DNA from: Pseudoalteromonas viridis | GTDB lineage: Bacteria > Pseudomonadota > Gammaproteobacteria > Enterobacterales > Alteromonadaceae | Length of the DNA: 64,000 nucleotides | Direction of reading: 5' to 3' | Assembly (NCBI RefSeq): GCF_017742995.1 | Contig: NZ_CP072425.1 | Coordinates: forward strand, 620,001 to 684,000 | In this document: piece after piece, positions 1 to 9,310 of the stretch | Position numbering within the stretch: position 1 is the stretch's first letter | Layout: each line of letters opens with the position of its first letter | Made by a program: the position numbers and the translations under genes | The notes under the pieces: generated by a model | Database searches by the model: none | The model's input: only the letters and a program-made list of their open reading frames with translations | Told to the model about the DNA's origin: nothing

Positions 1-617
1 AACTGCAAGCTTTACAAGGTCAGCAAAAAGCCCGTCAGGACGAATTATTGCTGGCACAAAACGCGCGCAAGACCCACCTGGCAAAGCTCAACGATAAACT
101 CAGTCAGGCCAAAGCTGCGATTGCCTATCTGGAAGAAAACGAACAGACCTTAATTTCGACCCTGGAGTCCTTAGCCGCCGAGCAGGCCGCCAGCCCCGAG
201 CAATATGTGGCACAGCTGCAAGGGTTGCAAAGGTTAAAAGGCAAACTCGCCTGGCCGCTGGATGGCCGCCTGAAGCACAAATTTGGTCAGCGTAAGCACG
301 TTGGCATGAACTGGAAAGGCGTGGTGATCCGAGGTAGCAATGGCGCACCGGTCAACAGTGTGGCGCCGGGTCAGGTGGTCTATGCCGACTGGTTGAACGG
401 TTTTGGCTGGGTCATCGTATTAGATCACGGGGAGGGCTTTATGAGCCTTTATGGCCATGCCCAGACCCTGCTTAAAGACGTAGGGGATCAAGTGATGCCG
501 GGCGAACCCATTGCCCTGGTAGGACAAAGCGGCGGACAAACCGATCCTGGTCTATACTTCGAAATACGGCATAAGGGAAGCGCTGTTGATCCAGTAAAAT
601 GGTGCAGATCCAGTTAA
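1..617 (+). CDS. envC: Murein hydrolase activator EnvC, 3' part
   Basis: The reading frame is open from base 3 and its start lies before the window. The visible N-terminal part is Gln/Lys/Glu-rich coiled coil. The C-terminal ~125 residues are a LytM (peptidase M23) domain, with WPLDGRLKHKFGQ at its start and YGHAQ and LYFEIRHKG near its end. EnvC is periplasmic and activates the division amidases AmiA and AmiB rather than cutting peptidoglycan. In agreement, the usual HxxxD metal motif reads HVGMN here. It precedes a C-terminal processing protease and a YibQ-like gene, a conserved neighbourhood. Confidence 0.93.
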   Translation, partial: LQALQGQQKARQDELLLAQNARKTHLAKLNDKLSQAKAAIAYLEENEQTLISTLESLAAEQAASPEQYVAQLQGLQRLKGKLAWPLDGRLKHKFGQRKHVGMNWKGVVIRGSNGAPVNSVAPGQVVYADWLNGFGWVIVLDHGEGFMSLYGHAQTLLKDVGDQVMPGEPIALVGQSGGQTDPGLYFEIRHKGSAVDPVKWCRSS

Positions 618-655
618 CTGACTAACCGATGCTGCCCCCCAGTGAGGAGCAGCAT

Positions 656-1876
656 ATGATGACTCCATGTGTTCAACCTAGTAAAGACCGCCTGTGGCAC
701 TGGCTATTTTTATTTGGCCTGATGCTCAGTTTCGTGTGTCTGCCGCTCAGTGCCAGACAGCTTTCCAGCGAGCAAATTGATGAGATCCTCTATCATATTC
801 ACACCTATTATGTGGAAGATCTGCCACTGAGCCATGTCAGGAAAGACAACTTTGGCGAGCTACTCACCCAGCTTGATGACTACTCAAAATACCTGAACGA
901 GCATGAGCTCGAAGCCCTGTTCAGTGCCGCCAATGGCCGCTACACCGGGTTAGGTATTGAAGTCGAAGAAGTCGAGGATGGCGTGGTCATTGTCGATACT
1001 TTGCCGGGCTCCCCTGCGGAAGCAGCCGGTATTGAAGGCGGTGATAAACTCATCGCCATCAATACCCATGATGTAAAAAGAAAGACCATTGCAGAAGTCT
1101 CTAAACTACTTCGTGAAGCCCAGTTCTCGACCATTCAGCTGACCGTCGAGCGCGCCAATGCGGAAGTAACCCTCGCCCTCAGACGGCAGCAAATCACGCT
1201 GCGCAGTGTCTCCAGTCAGCTCTTGCCCGGCGGGATCGGTTACGTGCTGCTGAGTAGCTTCAACAACCACAGTTATCACGACATTGCCCGCCATATCAGC
1301 ATGCTCAATAGCCATTTGGGTGAACCACTCAAGGGGCTGATCATTGATTTAAGAGACAACCCGGGCGGCACACTCAACAGTGCAGTGGCAATCTCAGATC
1401 TGTTTCTTCAGGGCGGCACCATAGTATCCACCCGCGGCCGCTTTTATGACGCAAACCAACGTTTCTTTGCCGCACAGGGCGACATACTCAACGGCGCGCC
1501 CATGCTGGTACTGATCAATGAACAGTCCGCATCAGCAGCCGAGATCCTGGCAGGCGCACTGCAAGATAATAGTCGCGCGTTGATCCTGGGCAATCGCTCC
1601 TATGGCAAGGGCTCTGTGCAATCACTCATCCCCATCGGCAACGGCACCACGGCACTTAAACTGACCACCGCTCGCTACTTTACCCCCTCGGGGCAGTCCA
1701 TTGAAGGAACCGGGATCCAGCCCGATGTGGTTTTTAGTAAACAAGTGCTTTTAGAACTGGATAAAGACGCTATAATGGCTGGTGAAAAAAAGGTCAGACA
1801 AACCTTTATTGCCAACCTAGATAAACATTGGCAAAAAGCGGAAAAGCTATTACAAAATCATAATTTACAACAATAA
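656..1876 (+). CDS. S41-family C-terminal processing peptidase
   Basis: A periplasmic serine protease of the CtpA/Prc family, 406 residues. A basic stretch and hydrophobic segment at about residues 12-35 form a signal peptide or anchor. A PDZ domain follows at about 85-165 (YTGLGIEVEEVEDGVVIVDT), then the S41 catalytic domain. The nucleophile lies in NEQSASAAEILAG and the general-base lysine in SYGKGSVQ. I chose ATG 656 because GAGGAG lies 6 bases upstream; an ATG at 629 has no ribosome site. It starts 38 bases after envC and probably shares its operon. The substrate cannot be told from sequence. Confidence 0.92.
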   Translation: MMTPCVQPSKDRLWHWLFLFGLMLSFVCLPLSARQLSSEQIDEILYHIHTYYVEDLPLSHVRKDNFGELLTQLDDYSKYLNEHELEALFSAANGRYTGLGIEVEEVEDGVVIVDTLPGSPAEAAGIEGGDKLIAINTHDVKRKTIAEVSKLLREAQFSTIQLTVERANAEVTLALRRQQITLRSVSSQLLPGGIGYVLLSSFNNHSYHDIARHISMLNSHLGEPLKGLIIDLRDNPGGTLNSAVAISDLFLQGGTIVSTRGRFYDANQRFFAAQGDILNGAPMLVLINEQSASAAEILAGALQDNSRALILGNRSYGKGSVQSLIPIGNGTTALKLTTARYFTPSGQSIEGTGIQPDVVFSKQVLLELDKDAIMAGEKKVRQTFIANLDKHWQKAEKLLQNHNLQQ

Positions 1877-1885
1877 TTCAGGATA

Positions 1886-2647
1886 GTGCGCTTACTTATA
1901 ACAAGCTTTTTGGTGCTTTTTCTCTGCGCGGCACCAAGCTATGGCAACCAGGTTGCCATCGTCATCGATGACATTGGATATCACGAACGTGACTTAGAAC
2001 TGCTGGACTTGCCCGGCCAACTTAGCTACGCCATTTTACCACACACCCCTTTCTCGCAGCGCTTTGCCTATCAGGCGAGTCACAAACGCCGCGAGTTGCT
2101 GTTGCATATACCCATGCAAGCCCTCGAAGACAAAGCATTGGGGCCAGGCGGCCTGACGCTGGATATGCGTAAATGGCAGCTGCAAACCACCCTGGGGCAC
2201 GCGCTGGCCACTCTGCCTCAGGTTAAGGGAGTCAACAATCATATGGGCTCAGCATTAACTCAGTACGTTGAACCGATGAAGTGGACCATGGAGCTGCTGA
2301 AAAAACGCGGGCTATACTTTCTCGATAGCCGTACCACCGAGCTCAGCCAGGCCCAGCATGTGGCCAACTTGTATGGCGTTGCCAATGTCGCCCGCCATGT
2401 ATTTTTAGACAATCAAACCCATCCGGATGCGCTGCGTAAACAATTTGAGCAGCTCAAAACCTTAGCTCGTCAGCAAGGCTATGCCATCGGGATAGCACAC
2501 CCCTACCCACAAACCCGGGCTTTTCTTGCCACGGCACTGAGCGAGCTGGCCAGTGAAGGCATTGAACTGGTTCCTTTATCACAATTGGTTGAACACAAAT
2601 ACATTCAACTGGCAGCCGTCAAGCACACATCCCAAACCTCGGAATAA
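1886..2647 (+). CDS. Divergent polysaccharide deacetylase family protein (YibQ-like)
   Basis: A 253-residue secreted protein with a clear signal peptide (hydrophobic residues 3-15, cleavage near SYG-NQ). It shows the NodB-like barrel features of the YibQ/DUF610 family: VAIVIDDIGYH at the first strand, LHIPMQ, NHMGSALT, and FLDSRTT with HVFLDN. In other gammaproteobacteria this gene also follows envC, which suggests an envelope role, but its substrate is not established. The start is GTG with AGGA only 2 bases upstream, so initiation may be weak or coupled to the protease gene 9 bases before. Confidence 0.85.
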   Translation: MRLLITSFLVLFLCAAPSYGNQVAIVIDDIGYHERDLELLDLPGQLSYAILPHTPFSQRFAYQASHKRRELLLHIPMQALEDKALGPGGLTLDMRKWQLQTTLGHALATLPQVKGVNNHMGSALTQYVEPMKWTMELLKKRGLYFLDSRTTELSQAQHVANLYGVANVARHVFLDNQTHPDALRKQFEQLKTLARQQGYAIGIAHPYPQTRAFLATALSELASEGIELVPLSQLVEHKYIQLAAVKHTSQTSE

Positions 2648-2809
2648 TACCAATTTCACTTAATACCTGTTCAATTTGAAGGAGCAAATATGACGCTAAC
2701 GGTGTTAAAAATTTCTTATTTAGAACGACTAAACATCAAAATTTTTGCCTTGTTATCGACCCTATTTTCTCGCCTCAAAATAGAACCCTTAATTAAGCAA
2801 ATTGGTATA
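2645..2809. repeat. MITE-like element with inverted ends
   Basis: About 165 bp bounded by a left end TAATACCAATTTCACTTAAT (2645-2664) and a right end ATTAAGCAAATTGGTATA (2792-2809). These are reverse complements apart from a one-base gap and small mismatches. The interior is AT-rich and carries a 66-codon open frame with a good ribosome site (AAGGAG before ATG 2690) but no recognisable protein. I recall similar TAATACCAAT-ended units scattered in Pseudoalteromonas and related genomes. It is probably a non-autonomous mobile repeat, and the open frame is not counted as a gene. Confidence 0.6.
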
Positions 2810-2900
2810 AAATCAGCCAAAATTGATCTGGCACCACTCACGCACCGCTCGCGTCGGCTAGACTTAGGACAGATATCATGTTCGTTTTAAGGAAGTGCTT

Positions 2901-3320
2901 ATGTTAACCACAGTTGCCGATTTAATGACCCCAGATCCGCTGGCTGTCAGTAAAACCAATAACCTCAACGATGCGCATAACCTAATGCGCGAAAAGAACA
3001 TTCGCCATATTCCCGTGATTGACGACGATGGTATGCTGGTTGGTATGCTGACACAGAAGATCATGATTGCGAAAGTCATGGGGATCATTGCCACCTATGG
3101 CACCAACGCACTGGAGCGCAAAGAAAAACAACAAAAGGTTGCCGAAGTGATGGCCACCGATTTTGCCAGTGTACGGCCGCACCAGAGCCTCCAGGAAGTG
3201 GTGCGCTTTTTTGTTGATAACCGCCATGGCTGTATGCCGGTCACAGACGAGGATGGCAAGCTGCTGGGTATTCTGACGTCTTCGGACTTTGTTCGTCTGG
3301 CGGCGGCCTTACTGTCATAA
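2901..3320 (+). CDS. CBS-domain pair protein
   Basis: A soluble 139-residue protein made of two CBS domains: residues 5-60 (VADLMTPDPLAVSKTNNL, IRHIPVIDDDGMLVGMLT) and 75-137 (VAEVMATDFASVRPHQSL, HGCMPVTDEDGKLLGILT). CBS pairs bind adenosine ligands and regulate a partner, but nothing here shows which. ATG 2901 is chosen because AAGGAAG lies 5 bases upstream; an in-frame GTG at 2895 overlaps that site. The gene stands alone behind the repeat element and ends in a strong bidirectional terminator. Confidence 0.88.
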   Translation: MLTTVADLMTPDPLAVSKTNNLNDAHNLMREKNIRHIPVIDDDGMLVGMLTQKIMIAKVMGIIATYGTNALERKEKQQKVAEVMATDFASVRPHQSLQEVVRFFVDNRHGCMPVTDEDGKLLGILTSSDFVRLAAALLS

Positions 3321-3346
3321 AAAAAGCCCCGTGACGGGGCTTTTTC
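3321..3346. terminator. Bidirectional rho-independent terminator
   Basis: Stem AGCCCCG/CGGGGCT with loop TGA at 3325-3341, an A run before it and a T run after it. It lies between the CBS gene and the convergent pepB and can serve both. Confidence 0.88.
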
Positions 3347-3363
3347 ATTGCGTTAACCAGCTA

Positions 3364-4659
3364 TCAGGCTTTCGCTTGCAGTGTGCGCGCGACTGTACGC
3401 ATACCTAAGGTTGTTGCACCCGATGCCCACTGAGAGCCAGCATTGTTCTGGAAAGAGGCCGCTAGGTCGATGTGCACCCAGCCTTGCCCTTCGTTTGGTA
3501 CAAAGCGAGACAGGAAACCTGCTGCATTGGAGGCACCACCATAGCCGCCGCCTTTTTGCGCACGACTGTTGGCGGTATCCGCATAGGCAGAAGGACAGTT
3601 GTTCTGATGCCATTTTTCCAGTGGCAACGGCCAGGCCGCTTCAAACTCTTCCTGTGCAAATTGCTGCACATCGCTGACCAGTTCTTTGTCCAGACCGAAC
3701 AAAGCATTGTATTCCTGACCAACCGCCACCAGGGCAGCGCCAGTCAGGGTGGCCGCATCAATGATCAAAGGTGCACCCGTTTCGCCAGCCGCCATCAGGC
3801 CATCGGCCAAAACCAGACGCCCTTCGGCATCAGTATTGACGATTTCAACCGTTGTACCGTTTTTATAAGTCAGGATATCACCCAACTTGTACGCATGACC
3901 TGAGATCAGGTTTTCAGCACAACACAGGAACAGTTTAATGCGTTTGTCGATGCCACGCTGAATGGCGATCGCCAGACCCGCAGTGACCGTCGCAGCACCG
4001 CCCATGTCGCATTTCATGGTCAACATGCCTTCACTAGGCTTGATTGAATAACCACCCGAGTCAAAGGTGATCCCTTTACCGACCAGCGCCGCCGCAACGG
4101 GCGCGTCTTCATCGCCAGTTGGGTTGAAGTCCAACTCCAGTAACACCGGCGGGCGCTCGCTACCGCGGCCCACTTCATGGATCCCAATCCACTGATGCTC
4201 AAGCAGCGCTTTGCCTTTAATGATTTGATAGCTCACATGCTCTGGTGCCAAAGACTGAATAAATTCAGCCGCTTTGCCGGCCAGGCTTTCCGGATAAATG
4301 TCTTCTGCTGTGCCATTGATCATCTGGCGCGTCCAGATAGCAGCCGTTTTCAGCGCTTGTAACTCAGCCAAGTCAGACTGAGCATTGTCACAGAAAGTCA
4401 CGCCATCTAGCAGCTTCGGGCTTACAAAGCCTTGATAAAATGCCCACTGAGATTCAGTGCACCAGGCATCCCCTTGCAGCTCAACTGCCTGGATCCCTTG
4501 CTGTGCCACACTGCGGCCTGCTTTTTGAATGGTCTTCAGTGTCTCCTGCTCACTCAGATGCACCAGTGCACCGTCCTGATCGAAGGATATAGTCGCATTG
4601 CCACCCCAGTGTGCCGCCGGGGCCTGATCCGTCAGTCGAACAATAAATTTATCAGCCAT
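3364..4659 (-). CDS. pepB: Aminopeptidase PepB (M17 leucyl aminopeptidase family)
   Basis: A 431-residue cytoplasmic M17 metallo-aminopeptidase that releases N-terminal residues from peptides. The catalytic and metal signature NTDAEGRLVLADGL is present, as are LVGKGITFDSGGYSIK and MKCDMGGAATV, which carry the metal and active-site Lys ligands. The sequence is closer to E. coli PepB than to PepA. I start at 4659 (MADKFIV) because this matches the family N-terminus; an upstream frame would run 12 bases into the divergent sfsA. It is divergent from sfsA across 81 bases. Confidence 0.93.
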   Translation of the reverse strand: MADKFIVRLTDQAPAAHWGGNATISFDQDGALVHLSEQETLKTIQKAGRSVAQQGIQAVELQGDAWCTESQWAFYQGFVSPKLLDGVTFCDNAQSDLAELQALKTAAIWTRQMINGTAEDIYPESLAGKAAEFIQSLAPEHVSYQIIKGKALLEHQWIGIHEVGRGSERPPVLLELDFNPTGDEDAPVAAALVGKGITFDSGGYSIKPSEGMLTMKCDMGGAATVTAGLAIAIQRGIDKRIKLFLCCAENLISGHAYKLGDILTYKNGTTVEIVNTDAEGRLVLADGLMAAGETGAPLIIDAATLTGAALVAVGQEYNALFGLDKELVSDVQQFAQEEFEAAWPLPLEKWHQNNCPSAYADTANSRAQKGGGYGGASNAAGFLSRFVPNEGQGWVHIDLAASFQNNAGSQWASGATTLGMRTVARTLQAKA

Positions 4660-4740
4660 ATATGATTTCACTCTTGCGCTTATTAGTAACTTGCAGTGTA
4701 CACTAGCGAGCAAAATGCCCCAAATGAATGCGATTAATCT

Positions 4741-5448
4741 ATGAAGTTTCACGCCCCCCTGGCTAAAGCCACCCTGCTAAAACGATATAAACGCTTTTTG
4801 GTCGATTTACGCAGCGACACCCAACAAGAATTCACCGTGCACTGCGCTAATACCGGCAAAATGACGGGCTGTGCCGACCCGGGATTCACAGCATTTTACT
4901 CCACCAGTGACAACCCAAAACGCAAATATCCTCACTCACTGGAGCTCACCGAAAACCAAGCGGGTGCACTTATTTGTGTCAACACCGCACTGGCCAATAA
5001 GGTTGCCATTGAAGCCATTGCGCACGATGCGATCCCACAGCTTAGCGGCTACCAAACCCAGCGAAGCGAGGTAAAATATGGCACGGAAAACAGTCGCATA
5101 GATATCCTGCTCCAGGATGAAGACAAGCCCGATTGCTATATAGAAGTAAAATCCGTCACTTTGCTTGAGCAAGGGCAAGGCTACTTTCCGGATGCCCAGA
5201 CACTGCGCGGTCAAAAGCATCTGCGTGAACTTATGCAGATCCGACAACAAGGGATGCGCGCCGTGCTGTTGTTTGTTGTCATGCACAACGGCATAACCAG
5301 TGTGAAGCCAGCAGCGCACATTGACGGTCAATATGCCGCACTGATTGAGGAAGCACAGACTCAGGGCGTCGAGATTTACGCTTACCGGGCTCAGGTATCA
5401 ACGCAAGACATCACACTGACCGAAGCACTGCCCTTCGCAATACGTTAA
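4741..5448 (+). CDS. sfsA: DNA/RNA nuclease SfsA
   Basis: A 235-residue SfsA protein of normal length. The N-terminal OB-like part has RYKRFLVDL and CANTGKMTGCADPG. The C-terminal part has a PD-(D/E)xK nuclease core, with RIDILLQ followed by YIEVKSVTL. Family members bind DNA and have been reported as nucleases; the older link with maltose metabolism is genetic. The conserved position before dksA matches E. coli. 260 bases without a gene separate it from dksA. Confidence 0.93.
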   Translation: MKFHAPLAKATLLKRYKRFLVDLRSDTQQEFTVHCANTGKMTGCADPGFTAFYSTSDNPKRKYPHSLELTENQAGALICVNTALANKVAIEAIAHDAIPQLSGYQTQRSEVKYGTENSRIDILLQDEDKPDCYIEVKSVTLLEQGQGYFPDAQTLRGQKHLRELMQIRQQGMRAVLLFVVMHNGITSVKPAAHIDGQYAALIEEAQTQGVEIYAYRAQVSTQDITLTEALPFAIR

Positions 5449-5708
5449 GCCAGTGCCATGCCAGGCAGTGATCTGGCGGCATAAATTGTGCAGTATAATG
5501 AGTATTATGCTTGAAAGTGAAAAAATTGCCTCCATATAGCTGCAAATGTCAGTGTGACCCCCATCAGTCGCACTTTTGTGATTCCGATCATGCCTTCAAA
5601 CCGGGAGTGGTCTAACAAGCAAAAAGTGTTTGCCAAGGGGTAAAGATTTTGCTATCTATAGCCGCCGGCGTTAGCTGGGGTTGTTTATTAAGGATTTAGG
5701 AGAATGCT

Positions 5709-6152
5709 ATGCCAGACCAGAAAAAACTAGGGTTGTTGGCTCAAGCCGGTTTAGAACCTTATCAGGAAAAGCCGGGTGAAGAATATATGAATGACGCACA
5801 ACGTGCGCATTTCAAAAAATTACTGGAAGCGTGGCGTAGCGATCTTCGTAACGAAGTTGACCGCACCAAAACGCACATGCAAGATGAAGCGGCAAACTTC
5901 CCTGATCCTGTCGATCGTGCGGCACAGGAAGAAGAGTTCTCGCTGGAACTGCGTACACGTGACCGCGAACGCAAGCTGATCAAGAAAATTGAAAAAACAC
6001 TGCAACTGATCGAAGACGACGACTTCGGTTATTGTGATTCATGTGGCATTGAAATTGGCATTCGTCGCCTTGAGGCCCGCCCGACAGCGGACCTGTGCGT
6101 AGACTGTAAATCAATTGCAGAAATAAAAGAAAAACAACAGGGCCGAGGCTAA
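5709..6152 (+). CDS. dksA: RNA polymerase-binding transcription factor DksA
   Basis: A 147-residue secondary-channel factor that, together with ppGpp, shifts transcription away from rRNA. The coiled coil spans about residues 30-110 and carries the tip acidic pair ([13 protein letters not shown]). The zinc finger has [17 protein letters not shown] followed by LCVDC. The start is supported by AGGAG 6 bases upstream. It heads the dksA-gluQ-pcnB-folK-panBC block, and the ppGpp enzyme SpoT, its functional partner, is encoded at 48.7 kb. Confidence 0.97.
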   Translation: MPDQKKLGLLAQAGLEPYQEKPGEEYMNDAQRAHFKKLLEAWRSDLRNEVDRTKTHMQDEAANFPDPVDRAAQEEEFSLELRTRDRERKLIKKIEKTLQLIEDDDFGYCDSCGIEIGIRRLEARPTADLCVDCKSIAEIKEKQQGRG

Positions 6153-6170
6153 CGTACGTTTGTCTTAGCT

Positions 6171-7115
6171 ATGCTACCCCAGTTTAATAGCGATTATCTG
6201 TCCGGGAGCTATCGAGGTCGATTTGCTCCCTCTCCCTCCGGTGCACTGCACTTCGGCTCTCTGATAGCCGCCCTTGCCAGTTACCTGGATGCCAAAGTCA
6301 ATCAGGGCCAATGGTTGGTTCGTATGGAAGACATCGACACGCCTCGCGTGGTTGCCGGTGCTGCCGATGACATTCTCAGAACTCTGGAAGCCTATGGCCT
6401 GCACTGGGATGGTGAGGTGGTTTATCAAAGTCAGCGTCACGACTTATACCAGGATGTGCTGGCACAGCTCAGTAAAGCAGATCTCACCTATCCATGTAGC
6501 TGTACCCGCAAGGCGCTGAAGCAACGTGGCGGCACTTATGACAACCACTGTCGGACGCGCCAGTTGACCACTGAGGGCAATGCATTGCGGCTTATCCAGA
6601 CCCAGCCAGTTTATGCATTTACCGATCTCCTGCAGGGCGAGGTAAAACTAAACGCTGCACAGGCCGAAGAAGATTATATTGTAAAACGCCGCGATGGCCT
6701 GTTTGCCTATCAGTTAGTGGTGGTGGTCGACGACATTGACCAACAGATCACCCGCGTTGTACGCGGTGCCGATTTGTTAGAGCCTACCGCACGTCAGATA
6801 GGCCTATTCAGGCAGCTCAGTGGCGCAGCCCCTGACTATGCCCATGTCTCGCTTGCGGTGGCTCAGCCTGGCTTTAAATTATCCAAGCAAAATCATGCAC
6901 CCGCAATCGATAATACTCGGCCACAGCCTGCACTGTGCGCCGCTTTAGGGTTTCTGGGCTTGCCTGTCCCGGCGGAGTTACAACAAGACTCCGTAGCACA
7001 GATTTTACGCTGGGCGCAGCAGCATTTTTCATTACAGGCTCTGCCGCGTCATCGCGAGATCCAGGTCTCGTTGCACCAAGACGGCCACTATGATTTTACC
7101 GGATTAACGGCCTGA
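6171..7115 (+). CDS. gluQ: Glutamyl-Q tRNA(Asp) synthetase
   Basis: A truncated class I GluRS paralogue of 314 residues that attaches glutamate to queuosine in tRNA(Asp). The nucleotide-binding motif is GRFAPSPSGALHFGS, and a KMSKS-like motif is KLSKQNH. The zinc-binding region has PCSCTRKAL plus a later YDNHC. The anticodon-binding half of GluRS is missing, as expected. It begins 18 bases after dksA and is probably cotranscribed with it, as in E. coli. Confidence 0.95.
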   Translation: MLPQFNSDYLSGSYRGRFAPSPSGALHFGSLIAALASYLDAKVNQGQWLVRMEDIDTPRVVAGAADDILRTLEAYGLHWDGEVVYQSQRHDLYQDVLAQLSKADLTYPCSCTRKALKQRGGTYDNHCRTRQLTTEGNALRLIQTQPVYAFTDLLQGEVKLNAAQAEEDYIVKRRDGLFAYQLVVVVDDIDQQITRVVRGADLLEPTARQIGLFRQLSGAAPDYAHVSLAVAQPGFKLSKQNHAPAIDNTRPQPALCAALGFLGLPVPAELQQDSVAQILRWAQQHFSLQALPRHREIQVSLHQDGHYDFTGLTA

Positions 7116-7354
7116 GCCCAGCGGGCTGATTTGGGCCAAACCTCAAGGCACACGGCTATGTTGGATTTTTAAGCATGAATGCGCCCCCGCTCCTTCAATT
7201 TGACCCCATTTGAGTATATGATAGCGGGCCTCGTTAATTCGCCTACACTATACAAACTAAAATAAGTTCTATGGCCGTATGGCGAGTGTGCATGCATGAT
7301 TGCAGGCATTTTTACACGCATTATTGATTGTTCAGGGTCGTTAGGAGAGTGGTT

Positions 7355-8749
7355 ATTATTTCCAAAATTATTAAGCTTTGCCGTCAGATAGTTAAAGGCA
7401 AAGATCCGGTAGGAACCGTGACATGCAGCACTGCACCTGTGTTAATTCCACGCAGTGAGCATGCTATCTCGCGCAAACAATTTAGCCCCAATGCAATCAA
7501 AGTATTATACCGACTGAAAGACGGAGGCTATGATGCCTACCTGGTCGGTGGTTGTATTCGTGATATTTTGTTAGGGATTGAGCCCAAAGATTTCGACGTA
7601 GTGACCAACGCAACGCCTGAACAAGTTAAAAAGCTGTTTCGTAACTGTCGCTTGATCGGCCGCCGCTTTCGCCTTGCGCATATTGTGTTCGGCCGTGAGA
7701 TCATCGAAGTAGCGACCATGCGTGGACACCACCAGGCTCAGGACAACCCGGATCCGACCAGCCAGTCGAGCGATCAAGGTCAGCTGCTGCGCGACAACGT
7801 GTATGGCACCATTGAAGAAGATGCACAACGTCGCGACTTTTCAATTAATGCACTTTACTATTCAATTAACGACTTCAGCATCCGGGATTTTGCCGGTGGT
7901 ATTGCGGCCATTGAGCATCGTAAAATCGAATTGATCGGCGACCCTGAAACCCGATATCGCGAAGACCCCGTGCGTATGCTGCGTGCTGTGCGCTTTGCCA
8001 CTAAGCTGGATATGACGATTGCCGGTCCGACCGAAGCGCCGATCGCTGAATTAGCGCCTTTGCTGGGTAACATTCCTGCGGCGCGCCTGTTTGAAGAAAC
8101 TCTGAAACTCTTTTTGGGCGGCAAGGCCGAAGCCAACTTTTTGATGCTGAGAAAATACGGCTTGTTTAAACAGCTGTTTCCGGCCTTAGATGCGATTTTA
8201 GATAACCCTCAGAGCGAATTTGAAACAACCTTTATCCGCAAAATGTTTGCCAACACGGATGAGCGTATCAATGCCGATAAGAAGGTCACGCCAGCCTTTA
8301 TTTATGCCGCACTGTTGTGGTTCCCGTTGCGCGACCGTTGCAATACACTCACAGCTGAAGGCATGAATGAATACGATGCCTTTATGCAGGCTATCAGCCA
8401 GATACTGGCTGAAAACGCCCGCCATATCGCCGTACCAAAACGCTTTACACTGGGTGCGCGCGATATCTGGCATATTCAGCAACGACTCGACAAACGTGGC
8501 GGCCAGCGTGCTTATCGCCTCAGCTTGCAACCCAGATTTAAAGCGGGTTACGACTTCTTACTACTGCGGGTAGAAAGTGGCGAAACGGACCAGCAAGAGC
8601 TAGCAAACTGGTGGACCGACTATTTACAACAAGACGTGTCTGGACAAAAAGAGATGGTGAAAAACCTCGGCCAGCGCTCAGGCGGCTCGGAAAGACGCAG
8701 ACGCCGCCCCAGAAACAAACCACGCAGAAAACCTAATCCGGAATCATGA
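7355..8749 (+). CDS. pcnB: Poly(A) polymerase I, probable AUU start
   Basis: A 464-residue class II nucleotidyltransferase that adds 3' poly(A) tails and promotes RNA decay. The head motifs are LVGGCIRDILLG and DFDVVTNATPEQ, followed by RNCRLIGRRFRLAHI. The tail is basic (RRRRPRNKPRRK). The frame has no ATG near the expected start. TAGGAG (7342-7347) is followed after 7 bases by ATT at 7355, and starting there aligns LCRQ with FCRK at residues 8-11 of E. coli PcnB, which is known to use AUU. GTG 7349 is one base from the Shine-Dalgarno, and TTG 7328 lacks one. It overlaps folK by 4 bases. Confidence 0.93.
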   Translation: MISKIIKLCRQIVKGKDPVGTVTCSTAPVLIPRSEHAISRKQFSPNAIKVLYRLKDGGYDAYLVGGCIRDILLGIEPKDFDVVTNATPEQVKKLFRNCRLIGRRFRLAHIVFGREIIEVATMRGHHQAQDNPDPTSQSSDQGQLLRDNVYGTIEEDAQRRDFSINALYYSINDFSIRDFAGGIAAIEHRKIELIGDPETRYREDPVRMLRAVRFATKLDMTIAGPTEAPIAELAPLLGNIPAARLFEETLKLFLGGKAEANFLMLRKYGLFKQLFPALDAILDNPQSEFETTFIRKMFANTDERINADKKVTPAFIYAALLWFPLRDRCNTLTAEGMNEYDAFMQAISQILAENARHIAVPKRFTLGARDIWHIQQRLDKRGGQRAYRLSLQPRFKAGYDFLLLRVESGETDQQELANWWTDYLQQDVSGQKEMVKNLGQRSGGSERRRRRPRNKPRRKPNPES

Positions 8750-9255
8750 ACACTGTTTATATTGGACTGGGGGCGAATCTTAACGCCCCTGAGGCACAGC
8801 TACGTAATGCGCTGAATGCCCTGAGTACATCACAGGAACTCACACTGGCGCAGGTCTCCAGCTTTTATGCTTCAAAACCTATGGGTCCGCAGGACCAGCC
8901 CGACTATGTGAACGCCGTTGCTAAGCTCACGACGAAATTATCCGCCATTGACGTACTCGACTTGCTCCAGCAAATTGAACTACAACATGGCCGGGTGCGC
9001 AAAGCCGAACGTTGGGGTCCTCGCACCTTAGACTTAGATATTCTGCTGTACAACGATGCACAAATAGCAACGCAACGATTAACCGTGCCACATTATGGGT
9101 TATGTGAACGTGAATTTGTGGTCTTCCCTCTTTTGGAGATTGCCCCAGAACTCACTTTACCAAGCGGACAGGCACTGGCAGACATCGCGGCGTCTTTACC
9201 ACGTAACGGACTGACTGCCATTAGTCAGTATGATGAAGCCGCATCGCTTGCATAG
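8746..9255 (+). CDS. folK: 2-amino-4-hydroxy-6-hydroxymethyldihydropteridine pyrophosphokinase
   Basis: HPPK, 169 residues, transfers pyrophosphate from ATP to the pterin in folate synthesis. Hallmarks are YIGLGANL at the N-terminus, FYASKPMGPQDQPDYVN, and the signature RWGPRTLDLDILLYND containing the magnesium-binding DxD. The ATGA overlap with pcnB indicates translational coupling. dihydrofolate reductase, later in the same pathway, is at 60.7 kb. Confidence 0.96.
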   Translation: MNTVYIGLGANLNAPEAQLRNALNALSTSQELTLAQVSSFYASKPMGPQDQPDYVNAVAKLTTKLSAIDVLDLLQQIELQHGRVRKAERWGPRTLDLDILLYNDAQIATQRLTVPHYGLCEREFVVFPLLEIAPELTLPSGQALADIAASLPRNGLTAISQYDEAASLA

Positions 9256-9310
9256 CAAAACCTGAGCGACACAGCGTGCTCAGTATTGAATTGATCACAA
9301 AGGGGGAAAT

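Noticed and set aside
2690..2890. 66-codon frame with a good ribosome site
   Set aside because: It lies mainly inside the inverted-repeat element, crosses its right end and resembles no protein; better explained as part of the repeat.
4660..4752. N-terminal extension of PepB
   Set aside because: The extra 31 residues are not in the family, have no ribosome site and overlap the start of sfsA.
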